Shown: positions 14,924 through 22,827 of the stretch, in pieces | Position numbering within the stretch: the stretch's first letter is position 1 | How the letters are laid out: each line of letters opens with the position of its first letter | From: Actinosynnema pretiosum | Lineage (GTDB): Bacteria > Actinomycetota > Actinomycetes > Mycobacteriales > Pseudonocardiaceae | Direction of reading: 5' to 3' | DNA: 64,000 nt | Assembly (NCBI RefSeq): GCF_024171695.1 | Contig: NZ_JAMTCF010000030.1 | Location: 1-64,000 of the forward strand | Made by a program: the position numbers and the translations under genes | The notes under the pieces: model-generated | What the model saw: only the letters and a program-made list of their open reading frames with translations | Database searches by the model: none | Told to the model about the DNA's origin: nothing

Positions 14924-16641
14924 AACCGGTCCTGACTGCGCAGTCCCAGGTTCTCCGGCGCGTGCAACCGCACCATCACGTGGTTCACCCCCGGTGGCAC
15001 CCGCTTCGGCGTCGCCAGCGACACCGCGTACATCACCACGAACCCCAGCGGCGCCGTCCACGCCGCCGGGCGGGCCAGGAACGCGTGGTACCAGGCGTCG
15101 CTCGGCCCCGCCGCGATCGTCACCATCCCGGCCGCCAGCGCGGGCACCCCGCCCGCGAGCATCCCGGCGACCGCGCCGACCGTCGTGATCCGCGTGCTCC
15201 AGATCCCCAGCACCAGCAGCGGGCACAGCGACGACGCCGCCACCGCGAACGCCAGCCCCACCACGTCCGCCACCGGCACCCGCCCCAGCAGCGGCGTCAC
15301 CAGCAGCGGCGCGGTCACCGCCACCAGCGTCGCCAGCCGGAACCCGCGAACCCCGCGCAACCGCAGCACGTCCCGGCTCAGCACCCCGGCCAGCGACACG
15401 ATCAACCCGGACGAGGTCGACAGGAACGCCGCCACCGCCCCGCCCGCCACGAGCGCGCCCAGCAGCTGCCCGCCGAGCCCGCCGACGACCCGGCTCGGCA
15501 GCACCAGCACCACCGCGTCGGTGTCCCCGGTCATCAGCAGCTCCGGCGTGTACAACCGCCCGAGCGCCCCGTACAGCGGCGGCATCAGGTAGAACACGCC
15601 CAGCAGCCCCAGCACGATCAGCGTGGTCCGCCGTGCCGCCCTGCCGTTCGGGTTGGTGTAGAAGCGCACGATCACGTGCGGCAGCCCCATCGTGCCCAGG
15701 AACGTCGCGATGATCAGCGAGTACACCGAGTACAGCCCGAACCGCTCGCCGCCGCTGCTGGGCAGCGACCAGCTCTGCCCGGTGTTGTGCGGGATCGACT
15801 TCATGTGCGGCACCGCCGCGCCCTGCGGGAACACCAGCCGCGACCCGGCGGCCACGGTGTGCTCGCCGCCCTCCAGCAGCACCAGCCCGTCCACCCGCTC
15901 GCCGTCGACCTCGCCGGTCCCGCTGAACCCGACCGGCCGCCGCACGTCGACCACCGTCGTCTTCTCGAACGACACCGACGTCTCACGCGGGAACACCGGG
16001 AAGTCCGCCTCCGCCATGCCCCGCGCGCCCTGCGACTGCCAGGCCAGCACCAGGAACACGGCGGGCACCGCGATCGCGGTCAGCTTGAGCCAGTACTGGA
16101 ACGCCTGCACGAACGTCACGCTGCGCATCCCGCCGGACAGCACGTTCGCCGTCACCACCACCGCCACCAGCGCCGCGCCCACCCAGCTCGGCGTGCCGAT
16201 CACCGTGTGCAGGGTCAGCCCCGCGCCCTGGAACTGCGGCAGCAGGTACAGCCACCCGATGCCCAGGGCCAGCCCCGACGCCACCGCCCGCACCACCGGC
16301 GAGCCGAACCTGGCCTCCGCGAAGTCCGGCAGCGTGTACGCGCCGCTGCGCCGCAGCGGGGCCGCGACCAGGGCCAGCAGCACCAGGTAGCCCGCCGCGT
16401 AGCCGACCGGGAACCACAGCATGTCCGGCCCGTGCGCGAACACCAGCCCCGCGATGCCCACGAACGAGGCCGCCGACAGGTACTCGCCGCCGATCGCCGA
16501 GGCGTTCCACCACGGCGACACGGTCCTGGACGCCACGAAGAAGTCCGAGGTCGTCCTGGACACCCGCAGCCCGTAGCCGCCCACCAGCATCGTGCCCAGC
16601 ACCACCAGCAGCACGGCGACCAGGCCGTACGTGCTGCTCAC
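14920..16641 (-). CDS. Sodium:solute symporter (SSS family, ActP/MctC-like)
   Basis: 573 residues with about 13 hydrophobic segments. N-terminal GGYGLRVSRTTSDFFVASRTVSPWWNASAIGGEYLSAASF is the SSS signature region (read in pieces), and FLGTMGLPHVIVRFYTNP is typical of acetate/monocarboxylate carriers. A periplasmic or loop insertion of about 80 residues (roughly 225-300, PVFPRETSVSFEKTTVVD onward) lies in the middle. Both ends overlap neighbours by GTGA. The partnership with a DUF485 protein is the known yjcH-actP arrangement, suggesting acetate or a related monocarboxylate as substrate. Confidence 0.9.
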   Translation of the reverse strand: MSSTYGLVAVLLVVLGTMLVGGYGLRVSRTTSDFFVASRTVSPWWNASAIGGEYLSAASFVGIAGLVFAHGPDMLWFPVGYAAGYLVLLALVAAPLRRSGAYTLPDFAEARFGSPVVRAVASGLALGIGWLYLLPQFQGAGLTLHTVIGTPSWVGAALVAVVVTANVLSGGMRSVTFVQAFQYWLKLTAIAVPAVFLVLAWQSQGARGMAEADFPVFPRETSVSFEKTTVVDVRRPVGFSGTGEVDGERVDGLVLLEGGEHTVAAGSRLVFPQGAAVPHMKSIPHNTGQSWSLPSSGGERFGLYSVYSLIIATFLGTMGLPHVIVRFYTNPNGRAARRTTLIVLGLLGVFYLMPPLYGALGRLYTPELLMTGDTDAVVLVLPSRVVGGLGGQLLGALVAGGAVAAFLSTSSGLIVSLAGVLSRDVLRLRGVRGFRLATLVAVTAPLLVTPLLGRVPVADVVGLAFAVAASSLCPLLVLGIWSTRITTVGAVAGMLAGGVPALAAGMVTIAAGPSDAWYHAFLARPAAWTAPLGFVVMYAVSLATPKRVPPGVNHVMVRLHAPENLGLRSQDRL

Positions 16642-17150
16642 GAACGCTCCACCAGCTCGGCGAACTCGGCCTCACCGCGCTCGGCCTGCCGCACGTAGAA
16701 CCAGCCCGCGCCCACCAGCACCGGGAACACCAGCACGCCCAGCACCAGCCACGGCATCTGCAACCCGAGCAACCGCTGCTCGGCGACGCCGGGGACCAGC
16801 GCGAACAGCAGCGGCAGCGCGGAGACCGCCCCGCACACCACCGCGCACAGCGTGAAGCCGAGCCTGCGCTGCGAGCGGATCAGCGACCGCATGTAGACCG
16901 CGCCCAGCTCGCTCTGCTCGTCGATCTCGCGGGACGCCGGGTACGGCCGGGGCGCGCGCGGCGCGCGGGTGCGCGGGCTGGTCACCACGACGCGCTGGGC
17001 GGGCGCCGGGGCCGGACCGTGCTCCCGGCCGACCGGCAGCGCCCGACCGCCCCGGAACCGGCCGGAGCCCATGCCCGACCGCCCAGAGCCAGAGCCAGAG
17101 CCCGCGCCCGAGCCGTCCGCCGAGCCCGGCTCCCCGGACCCGCCGCTCAC
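16638..17150 (-). CDS. DUF485 membrane protein, symporter partner
   Basis: 170 residues from GTG at 17150, which overlaps the regulator stop as GTGA. The N-terminal 80 residues are Gly/Ser/Pro/Arg-rich and probably cytosolic and disordered. The C-terminal part, RSLIRSQRRLGFTLCAVV onward, holds two membrane helices of the DUF485/YjcH type. Such proteins accompany ActP-type carriers. The long low-complexity N-terminus is unusual for the family, so a later internal start (for example the ATG of MRSLIRSQRR) cannot be excluded. Confidence 0.75.
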   Translation of the reverse strand: MSGGSGEPGSADGSGAGSGSGSGRSGMGSGRFRGGRALPVGREHGPAPAPAQRVVVTSPRTRAPRAPRPYPASREIDEQSELGAVYMRSLIRSQRRLGFTLCAVVCGAVSALPLLFALVPGVAEQRLLGLQMPWLVLGVLVFPVLVGAGWFYVRQAERGEAEFAELVERS

Positions 17151-17998
17151 GACGGCTGCCGGTTGCGCCGCACCAGGAGCTGCCGCAGGTGCCGGGCGTG
17201 CCGCCTGCTCACCGGCAGCACCGCCCCTCCGATGTTCACGCTCAGGTGCCCGTCCTCCAGCCGCAGCTCGTCGATGTGCCCCAGGGACACCAGGTGGCTG
17301 CGGTGGATGCGCACGAACCCGGCGCTGCGCCAGCGCTCCTCCAGCCCGTTCAGCGCCGCCCGCACCAGCCCGCTGCCGGTCGCCGTGTGCAGCCGCGCGT
17401 AGTCGCCGTGCGCCTCCACGTAGCGGATCTCCGCGAGCCGGATGAACCGGGTGATCCCGCCCAGCTCCACCGGGATGACCTCGTCGCCCACGTCCGGCGC
17501 CCGCTCGACCGGCGCGGCCTGCGGCGCGGGCTGCTCGACCGGCCTGCTCTCCAGCACCTCGTGCACGATCCGGTGCACCGACTCGGCCAGCCGCTCCTGC
17601 CGCACCGGTTTCAACAGGTAGTCGAGCGCCTTCAGCTCGAACGCCTCCACCGCGGGCTCCTGGTGCGCGGTCACGAACACGATCGGCGGCGGCTGCGCGA
17701 ACCGGGACAGCACCCGCGCCAGGTCCAGCCCGTCCAGGCCGGGCATCCGGATGTCCAGGAACACCGCGTCCACGGCCTGCCCCGCGTCCATCGCCCGGTG
17801 CAGCGTGCGCAGCGCCTTGGTCGCGTCCCCGACCGCCTCCACGTGCCCGACCCTCGGATCGGACCGCAGCAGGTAGACGAGGTCCTCCAGCGCAGGCGGC
17901 TCGTCGTCCACGGCGAGCACCCGCAGCGGTCGCCCGAGCGCCCCCCGGCGTTCGGGCCCCTCGCACAGAGGACAGGGCAGACCTGAGGTCATCGACAT
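17147..17998 (-). CDS. LytTR-type response regulator
   Basis: 283 residues. The receiver domain has LAVDDEPPALED (Asp31, Asp32), phospho-acceptor Asp82 in FLDIRMPGLDG, FVTAHQ and LDYLLKPV. The C-terminal LytTR DNA-binding domain (about 176-275) includes IRYVEAHGDYARLHT and FVRIHRSHLVSLGHIDELR. It is first in the four-gene overlapping operon with DUF485, symporter and LytS-like kinase, so it probably controls uptake of the same solute the kinase senses. Target sites are not evident. Confidence 0.92.
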   Translation of the reverse strand: MSMTSGLPCPLCEGPERRGALGRPLRVLAVDDEPPALEDLVYLLRSDPRVGHVEAVGDATKALRTLHRAMDAGQAVDAVFLDIRMPGLDGLDLARVLSRFAQPPPIVFVTAHQEPAVEAFELKALDYLLKPVRQERLAESVHRIVHEVLESRPVEQPAPQAAPVERAPDVGDEVIPVELGGITRFIRLAEIRYVEAHGDYARLHTATGSGLVRAALNGLEERWRSAGFVRIHRSHLVSLGHIDELRLEDGHLSVNIGGAVLPVSRRHARHLRQLLVRRNRQPS

Positions 17999-18028
17999 CC
18001 AATGCGGTGTTCTCGGCGGCGTCGGCGA

Positions 18029-18337
18029 TTAGACCATCGGGCGGCCATCCTCGTACTTGGAGGGCGTCCAGGGCAATGGTCGCAGCGCGTCCCGCACGTC
18101 GCGCAGCGCCACCTCCAGCTCCAGGTGCGCCTCCTCGGCCCGCCGCGCCGCCGTCCCCACCGACCCCGAGGCCGCCGCACCGGCCAGCCTGCCCGCCGCG
18201 CACCGCAGCCGGTGCGCCGACTCGGCGAGCCGGTCCGCCTCACCGGCCAGCGCGCCCAGCGCCTCCAGCAGCTCCCCGATGGTCGCTGGCTGTGACGATG
18301 TCACCCCGGCCCGCTGATCGTCGGCCAGTGGGTTCAC
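18029..18337 (-). CDS. Small hypothetical helical protein upstream of the LytTR operon
   Basis: 102 residues, largely helical and rich in Ala, Arg and Glu (IGELLEALGALAGEADRLAES; EEAHLELEVALRDVRDALRPL). It stops 30 bases before the response-regulator ATG and is on the same strand, so it could be the first gene of that operon. The GTG start overlaps its GGGGAGG ribosome site, which makes the exact start doubtful. No family recognised. Confidence 0.45.
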   Translation of the reverse strand: MNPLADDQRAGVTSSQPATIGELLEALGALAGEADRLAESAHRLRCAAGRLAGAAASGSVGTAARRAEEAHLELEVALRDVRDALRPLPWTPSKYEDGRPMV

Positions 18338-18529
18338 CTCCCCGTGTCACGCCGGTGACGGGGAACCGATCGTCCCGCCGCACCTGCACGGGGGTCAACG
18401 GCGCGGGGGAGTGGTCTCAATCGGTTAAACCAGCACCGCCCGCGAACCACCCCGTCCGTCACCCGCGGTCACCACTTCGGGTTGCTCGTCGCGCGGATCG
18501 ACCTCGCCTGTCCTTACGGTCCAGCCAGT

Positions 18530-18555
18530 GATCACGTGGTCCAGATCACGTGGTC
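18530..18555. repeat. Direct repeat GATCACGTGGTC x2 upstream of rpf
   Basis: GATCACGTGGTC occurs at 18530-18541 and again at 18544-18555, a 14-base period. Each copy contains the palindrome CACGTG. The second copy forms the 5' edge of the candidate riboswitch, so the repeat may be a promoter-proximal operator or part of the RNA fold. Confidence 0.6.
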
Positions 18556-18660
18556 GCACAACCGGGAGGCTCGGGCACCGGCGCCCCTGCCCTCCGAACT
18601 CCCGGTTCGGACGCAGCCGAACGAGAGCGTGAACCGGCAGGGCAGGGGATTCTCGACGTG
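18549..18660 (+). promoter_or_regulatory. Candidate c-di-AMP (ydaO-type) riboswitch upstream of rpf
   Basis: The leader shows GCACAACCGGGAGG near its 5' side. Near the 3' side it has GCAGCCGAACGAGAGCG followed by TGAACCGGCAGGGCAGG, parallel to the ydaO consensus pieces (U)AACCGGGGA and CCGAAUCCGUCAGCUAACCUCGUAAGC. CACGT/ACGTG at the borders could close P1. In actinobacteria these riboswitches commonly precede rpf-type cell-wall hydrolase genes, which is the case here. The match is divergent and I have not folded it. Confidence 0.5.
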
Positions 18661-18692
18661 GCTCCACGGTGCGGCGGTTCGAGGTGGATCAA

Positions 18693-19313
18693 ATGGACGG
18701 TCTCCGGGACGAGCGGCGCTCACGCGTCCTCACCAGGCTGGTCGCCTGCGCGGTCATGGGGCTCATCTCCGGCGCCCTGGCGCTGGTCACGGCCACCGGC
18801 GCGTCGGCCCAGGGTGCGGACTGGGATGCCATCGCGCGCTGCGAAAGCGGGGGCAACTGGTCGATCAACACCGGCAACGGCTACTACGGGGGGCTCCAGT
18901 TCAACCCCGGCACGTGGGCGGCCAACGGCGGCAGCGGGATGCCGCACCAGGCCTCGCGCGAGGAGCAGATCCGCGTGGCGGAGAACGTGCTGCGCTCCCA
19001 GGGCATCGGCGCCTGGCCGCACTGCGGTCGGGGCAAGGCGACCGGGGCCGCTCCGGCCGCCGCTCCCGCTGCCCCCTCCGGCGGCGTCCAGACCGCCGCG
19101 GCGCCCGTCGCAGCCGCTCCCGCGCCCGTCGCGGTGGCCGGTTCGACCGACAACCCGGACGGCGACTACACCATCCAGCCCGGCGAGACCCTGTCGTCCA
19201 TCGCGGACGCGCACGGGATCGCGGGCGGGTGGCGAGCGCTGGTCGAGAAGAACCCCGAGTTCCTGACCAATCCCGACCTGATCTACCCCGGCCACCGGAT
19301 CACCCTCCGGTAA
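18693..19313 (+). CDS. Resuscitation-promoting factor-like muralytic protein with LysM
   Basis: 206 residues from ATG 18693 (GAGGTGG just upstream; an earlier in-frame GTG at 18669 is possible). Signal peptide: basic start, LVACAVMGLISGALALVTA, cleavage near ASA-QG. The Rpf catalytic domain follows (DWDAIARCESGGNWSINT, catalytic Glu51; YYGGLQFNPGTW), then an Ala/Pro-rich linker, then a C-terminal LysM (YTIQPGETLSSIADAHGI). It is a secreted peptidoglycan-cleaving enzyme linked to resuscitation and spore germination. Expression may be set by the leader riboswitch candidate. Confidence 0.92.
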   Translation: MDGLRDERRSRVLTRLVACAVMGLISGALALVTATGASAQGADWDAIARCESGGNWSINTGNGYYGGLQFNPGTWAANGGSGMPHQASREEQIRVAENVLRSQGIGAWPHCGRGKATGAAPAAAPAAPSGGVQTAAAPVAAAPAPVAVAGSTDNPDGDYTIQPGETLSSIADAHGIAGGWRALVEKNPEFLTNPDLIYPGHRITLR

Positions 19314-19549
19314 CCGGCTCCCGGTGGGGTGGCGCGAAGGCCCCGCCTCACCGGTGACCAAGCTCCGACCGCTCCAGGTCGCCCCACGGACGCGGGTCGC
19401 CTTCGCGACGACGCGCCCGAGAGCGGAGCCGCCGATCACCCGCACGCCGCAAGCCCGTTCCGCCGCGTTCGCGCGGTGGCGCCCACCTGCCACGAGGAGG
19501 ACCACCTGGACCGTCGAACCGGAGTGCGCCGGGACCCCACATCCCGGCG

Positions 19550-19594
19550 CGGCCCGATCACCGCGCGACCGTCCTCCGCGCGGTGATCGGGCCG
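19550..19594. terminator. Long perfect hairpin between convergent rpf and SARP genes
   Basis: An 18-bp perfect inverted repeat, CGGCCCGATCACCGCGCG (19550-19567) and its complement (19577-19594), with a 9-base loop. It lies within the 454-base gap 19314-19767 between converging genes, which fits a bidirectional terminator. It is unusually long and lacks a T-run. I see no gene in the rest of the gap. Confidence 0.6.
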
Positions 19595-19767
19595 GATGGC
19601 GGGGCGGCCTCCGGGTCGCCCCTTTCGCTTGTGCGGCAACGGTTCGCGTTGCGCTCGCGCGGCCTGAGGGTGTTTTTCCCAGCGGGGCAAGGAGATCCGC
19701 CTCCGCCGCGCGACCGGCGTCCTTGCTCCGCTTGCGCGGCAAGGGTTTCCGCCTCCGCCTGGGCGGC

Positions 19768-22737
19768 TCAGCCCAGCGCGGCCAGCAGCGACTCGGCGGC
19801 CTGCCGCAACCCGCCGTACCCGGTCTCCTCCGCCAGCCCGAGCCCGATCCGGGCGTGCCGCACCGCGTCCGCCCGCCGCCCGGCGGCCAGCAGCGCGGGC
19901 GCCAGCAGCACGTGGGCCTGCACGACCCCGTGCCGGTAGCCGATCCCGCCGGACAGCTCCAGCGCCCGCAGGTGCGCCGCGACCGCCGCCTCCGGGTTCG
20001 CCAGGTGCCGCTGCACCAGGCCCAGCGCGTTGTGCACGTCCGCCTCGATCCGGGGGCTGCCGCCGAGCCCCTGCACCAGGGCCAGCGCCCGCTGGGCCGT
20101 CCGCAGCGCCTCGCCGTGCTCACCGGCCAGGCACAGCGCGGCGGCCAGGTGCGCGGTGGTCTCCGCGTGCGGCGGCCGGGCCCCGGTGCGGGCCCACCCG
20201 TCCCGCGCCTCCCGCAGCCACCGGACCGCGCCGGGGTGGTCGCCGCGCGCTCCCCGGCACCGCCCGCGCAGGTCCGCGCCCGACGCGGCCAGGTTCACCG
20301 CGCCCACCCGCAGCGCCAGCCCGTGGCCCTCGCGCAGCAGCTCCTCGGCGGCGTCGAGCTCCCCGCGCGCCAACCGGACCGCGCCGAGCCCGATCACCCC
20401 CGCGCACCGCGCGTGCGTCAGTTCCCCCGACACACCAACGACTTCCCGGAACCGGGCCTCGGCCTCGGCCAGCTCGCCCACGTCCAGCGCGACCACCCCG
20501 GCGGCCCCGGCGAGCAGCCACACCGCGCGCCCCACCGGGTTCCCCCCGCGCGCGGCGCTCCTGGCCGCCCCCAGGTCGCCGAGGTTCCGGTGCGCGGCGA
20601 CGACGTGCGCCAGGACCACGCCCTCGGCCTCGGCGTCGTCGGCCGCGCGCGCCGCGTCGCCCGCCGCGCGCACCGCGTTCAGGAACTCCCCGTGGTGCCC
20701 GTGCGAGCCGAGGAACCCGCCGACCGCCTCCACCAGCGACCAGGCCATCGGCAGCGGTCCCCGGCGCGCGCACTGCTCGGTGGCCGCCAGCAGGCTCGGC
20801 CGCTCCGCCGCCAACCAGGCGCGCGCGGCTGCGGCGTCCGGCAGCACCTGGTTCGCACGCGCGGGCCTGACCTCGGGGAACAGCACGTCGCCCACGGCGG
20901 AGGCGGTGCTCAGGTACCAGTCGAACAGCCTGCCGCGCGCGGCCTCCAGGTCGTCCCCTGCGGCGTGGGCGCGCTCGGCCGCGTACTCGTGCAGCAGGTC
21001 GTGCACGGCGAACCGCTCGTCACCGACCCGCTGCAGCAGGTTCGCCGCCGCCAGCTCCTCGGTGAGCGCGCGGGCGGTGGCCTCGTCCGCGCCCAGCAGC
21101 GCGGCGGCGCCGAACGCGCTGAAGTCCGGGCCGGGCAGCGAACCGGTGAGGCGGAACAGCTTCGCGGCGTCCGGCCGCAGCGCGGCGTGCGAGAGGTCGA
21201 ACGCCCGGCGCACCGCGGCGCTGTCGTCGTCCGGGACCGCCAAGGCGGACAACCGGTCCCCGCCGCGCAGATCGTCCACATAGGACCGGATGTCGGTGGT
21301 GTGCGCGCCGACCAGGTTGCCGAGCGCGATGCGCAGCGCCAGCGGCAGGTACCCGCAGAGCCGGGCCAGCTCGCGCAGCGCGTCCCCCTGCTCGTCGGCG
21401 GCCTCGGGGGCGAGCGAGCGGGTCAGCAGCGTCCAGGCCTCGTCGTGGCGCAGCACGTCCAGCCGGACCACCGCCGCCCCGACGTCCCCGCCGAGCTCGT
21501 TCCGGCTGGTAATCACCACGGAGCACTCGGGGACGTCCGGCAGCAGCGGCAGCACCTGGGCGGCGGACGCGGCGTTGTCGAGCGTGATCAGCACCCGCCG
21601 CCCGCGCAACCGTTCGCGGTAGGCGCGGACGAGTCCCGCCTCGTCGACCGGGATGCTGTCGGGTCGGGCCCCGAGCGCCCGCAGGAACCGGGCGAGCACG
21701 GTGGCGGTGCCGAGCGGCGGTAACGTGGAGTGCCCGCGCAGGTCCGCGTACAACTGCCCGTGGTGGTACCGCTCGCGCACCGCGTGACCGACCGTCACCG
21801 CGAACGCGGTCTTCCCGACCCCCGGCGGCCCGCACACGGCGACCACGGCGGTGGGCTCGCCGAGCAGCGACGTCACCAGGTCCAGCTCGTCGGCGCGCCC
21901 CACGAAGTTCCCCACCGGCGCGGGCAGCTGCGACACCGGCGACCACCCGGAGGGCAGCGGCCCCCGGAGCGCGGGATCGCCGGTGAGCACCGAGTGGTGC
22001 ACGGCCCTGAGCGACTCGCCGGGGTCCACGCCCAGCTCGCGCGCGAGGGCGGTGCTGGCCTGCCGGTAGGCGTCGAGCGCGTCGGCCTGCCGGTCGGCCC
22101 GGTGGAGCGCCACCATGAGCTGCGACCAGAACCGCTCGCGCAGCGGGTGCCTGGCGGTGAGCCGCCGCAGGTCCGGTACCAGCTCGGCCCCGTGCCCGAG
22201 CCGCAGCCGCGCGTCCACCAGCTCGGCCGTGACCCGGAGCTGCTCCTCGACCAGCGCGGGCGCCTCGTCGGCGTGCAGCGCCTCGGACGGCACGTCCGCG
22301 AGCGCCGGTCCGCGCCAGCAGTCGAGCGCCCGCTGGTAGTGCTCGACGGCGGAGCCGAAGTCCTTGGCGGAGGCGGCGAGCGCCCCGTGGGCGGCGTGGT
22401 CGGCGAACCGGTGCAGGTCGACGGAACCGTGCGGGAGGTCGATCAGGTAGCCGGAGGGCGTGGTGTGGATGAGCTGGGGCTCCCCGAGCGCCCGGCGCAG
22501 CCGCATGACGTAGACGGCGAGCGTGTGCGCGGCGCGAGCGGGCGCCCGCTCCCCCCACACGGCCCGGACCAGCTCGGCGGACGACACGGCCCGGTTGGCG
22601 CCCATGACGAGCGAGGCGAGCACGATCCGCTGCTTGGGCGCGGTGACGGCGACGGCCACCCCGCCCCGCCGGACGAGCAGCGGTCCGAGCACCCCGAACT
22701 CGTCGTCACCAAACCCGATCCCCAAGTCCCAACCCAT
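19768..22737 (-). CDS. AfsR/SARP-family regulator (BTAD - NB-ARC - TPR)
   Basis: 989 residues. N-terminal winged helix (FGVLGPLLVRRGG; KQRIVLASLVMGANRAVSSAELVRAVWG) and BTAD domain (about 100-250) are as in streptomycete antibiotic regulators. An NB-ARC ATPase follows with Walker A GPPGVGKT, VLITLDNAAS as Walker B and SVVITSRN. Then come winged-helix and TPR-like repeats to the C-terminus. Such proteins activate secondary-metabolite or developmental genes after ATP-driven multimerisation. No biosynthetic cluster adjoins it, so it may be a global regulator of the AfsR kind. Confidence 0.92.
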   Translation of the reverse strand: MGWDLGIGFGDDEFGVLGPLLVRRGGVAVAVTAPKQRIVLASLVMGANRAVSSAELVRAVWGERAPARAAHTLAVYVMRLRRALGEPQLIHTTPSGYLIDLPHGSVDLHRFADHAAHGALAASAKDFGSAVEHYQRALDCWRGPALADVPSEALHADEAPALVEEQLRVTAELVDARLRLGHGAELVPDLRRLTARHPLRERFWSQLMVALHRADRQADALDAYRQASTALARELGVDPGESLRAVHHSVLTGDPALRGPLPSGWSPVSQLPAPVGNFVGRADELDLVTSLLGEPTAVVAVCGPPGVGKTAFAVTVGHAVRERYHHGQLYADLRGHSTLPPLGTATVLARFLRALGARPDSIPVDEAGLVRAYRERLRGRRVLITLDNAASAAQVLPLLPDVPECSVVITSRNELGGDVGAAVVRLDVLRHDEAWTLLTRSLAPEAADEQGDALRELARLCGYLPLALRIALGNLVGAHTTDIRSYVDDLRGGDRLSALAVPDDDSAAVRRAFDLSHAALRPDAAKLFRLTGSLPGPDFSAFGAAALLGADEATARALTEELAAANLLQRVGDERFAVHDLLHEYAAERAHAAGDDLEAARGRLFDWYLSTASAVGDVLFPEVRPARANQVLPDAAAARAWLAAERPSLLAATEQCARRGPLPMAWSLVEAVGGFLGSHGHHGEFLNAVRAAGDAARAADDAEAEGVVLAHVVAAHRNLGDLGAARSAARGGNPVGRAVWLLAGAAGVVALDVGELAEAEARFREVVGVSGELTHARCAGVIGLGAVRLARGELDAAEELLREGHGLALRVGAVNLAASGADLRGRCRGARGDHPGAVRWLREARDGWARTGARPPHAETTAHLAAALCLAGEHGEALRTAQRALALVQGLGGSPRIEADVHNALGLVQRHLANPEAAVAAHLRALELSGGIGYRHGVVQAHVLLAPALLAAGRRADAVRHARIGLGLAEETGYGGLRQAAESLLAALG

Positions 22738-22827
22738 TTCGCGCTCGTAGGTCCCGAAAGATCATCGCTGGTATCGGGGGCGGGGGTGAACACCGAACGG
22801 ACGTGCCGATTGGGCTGGACGGCGCAA

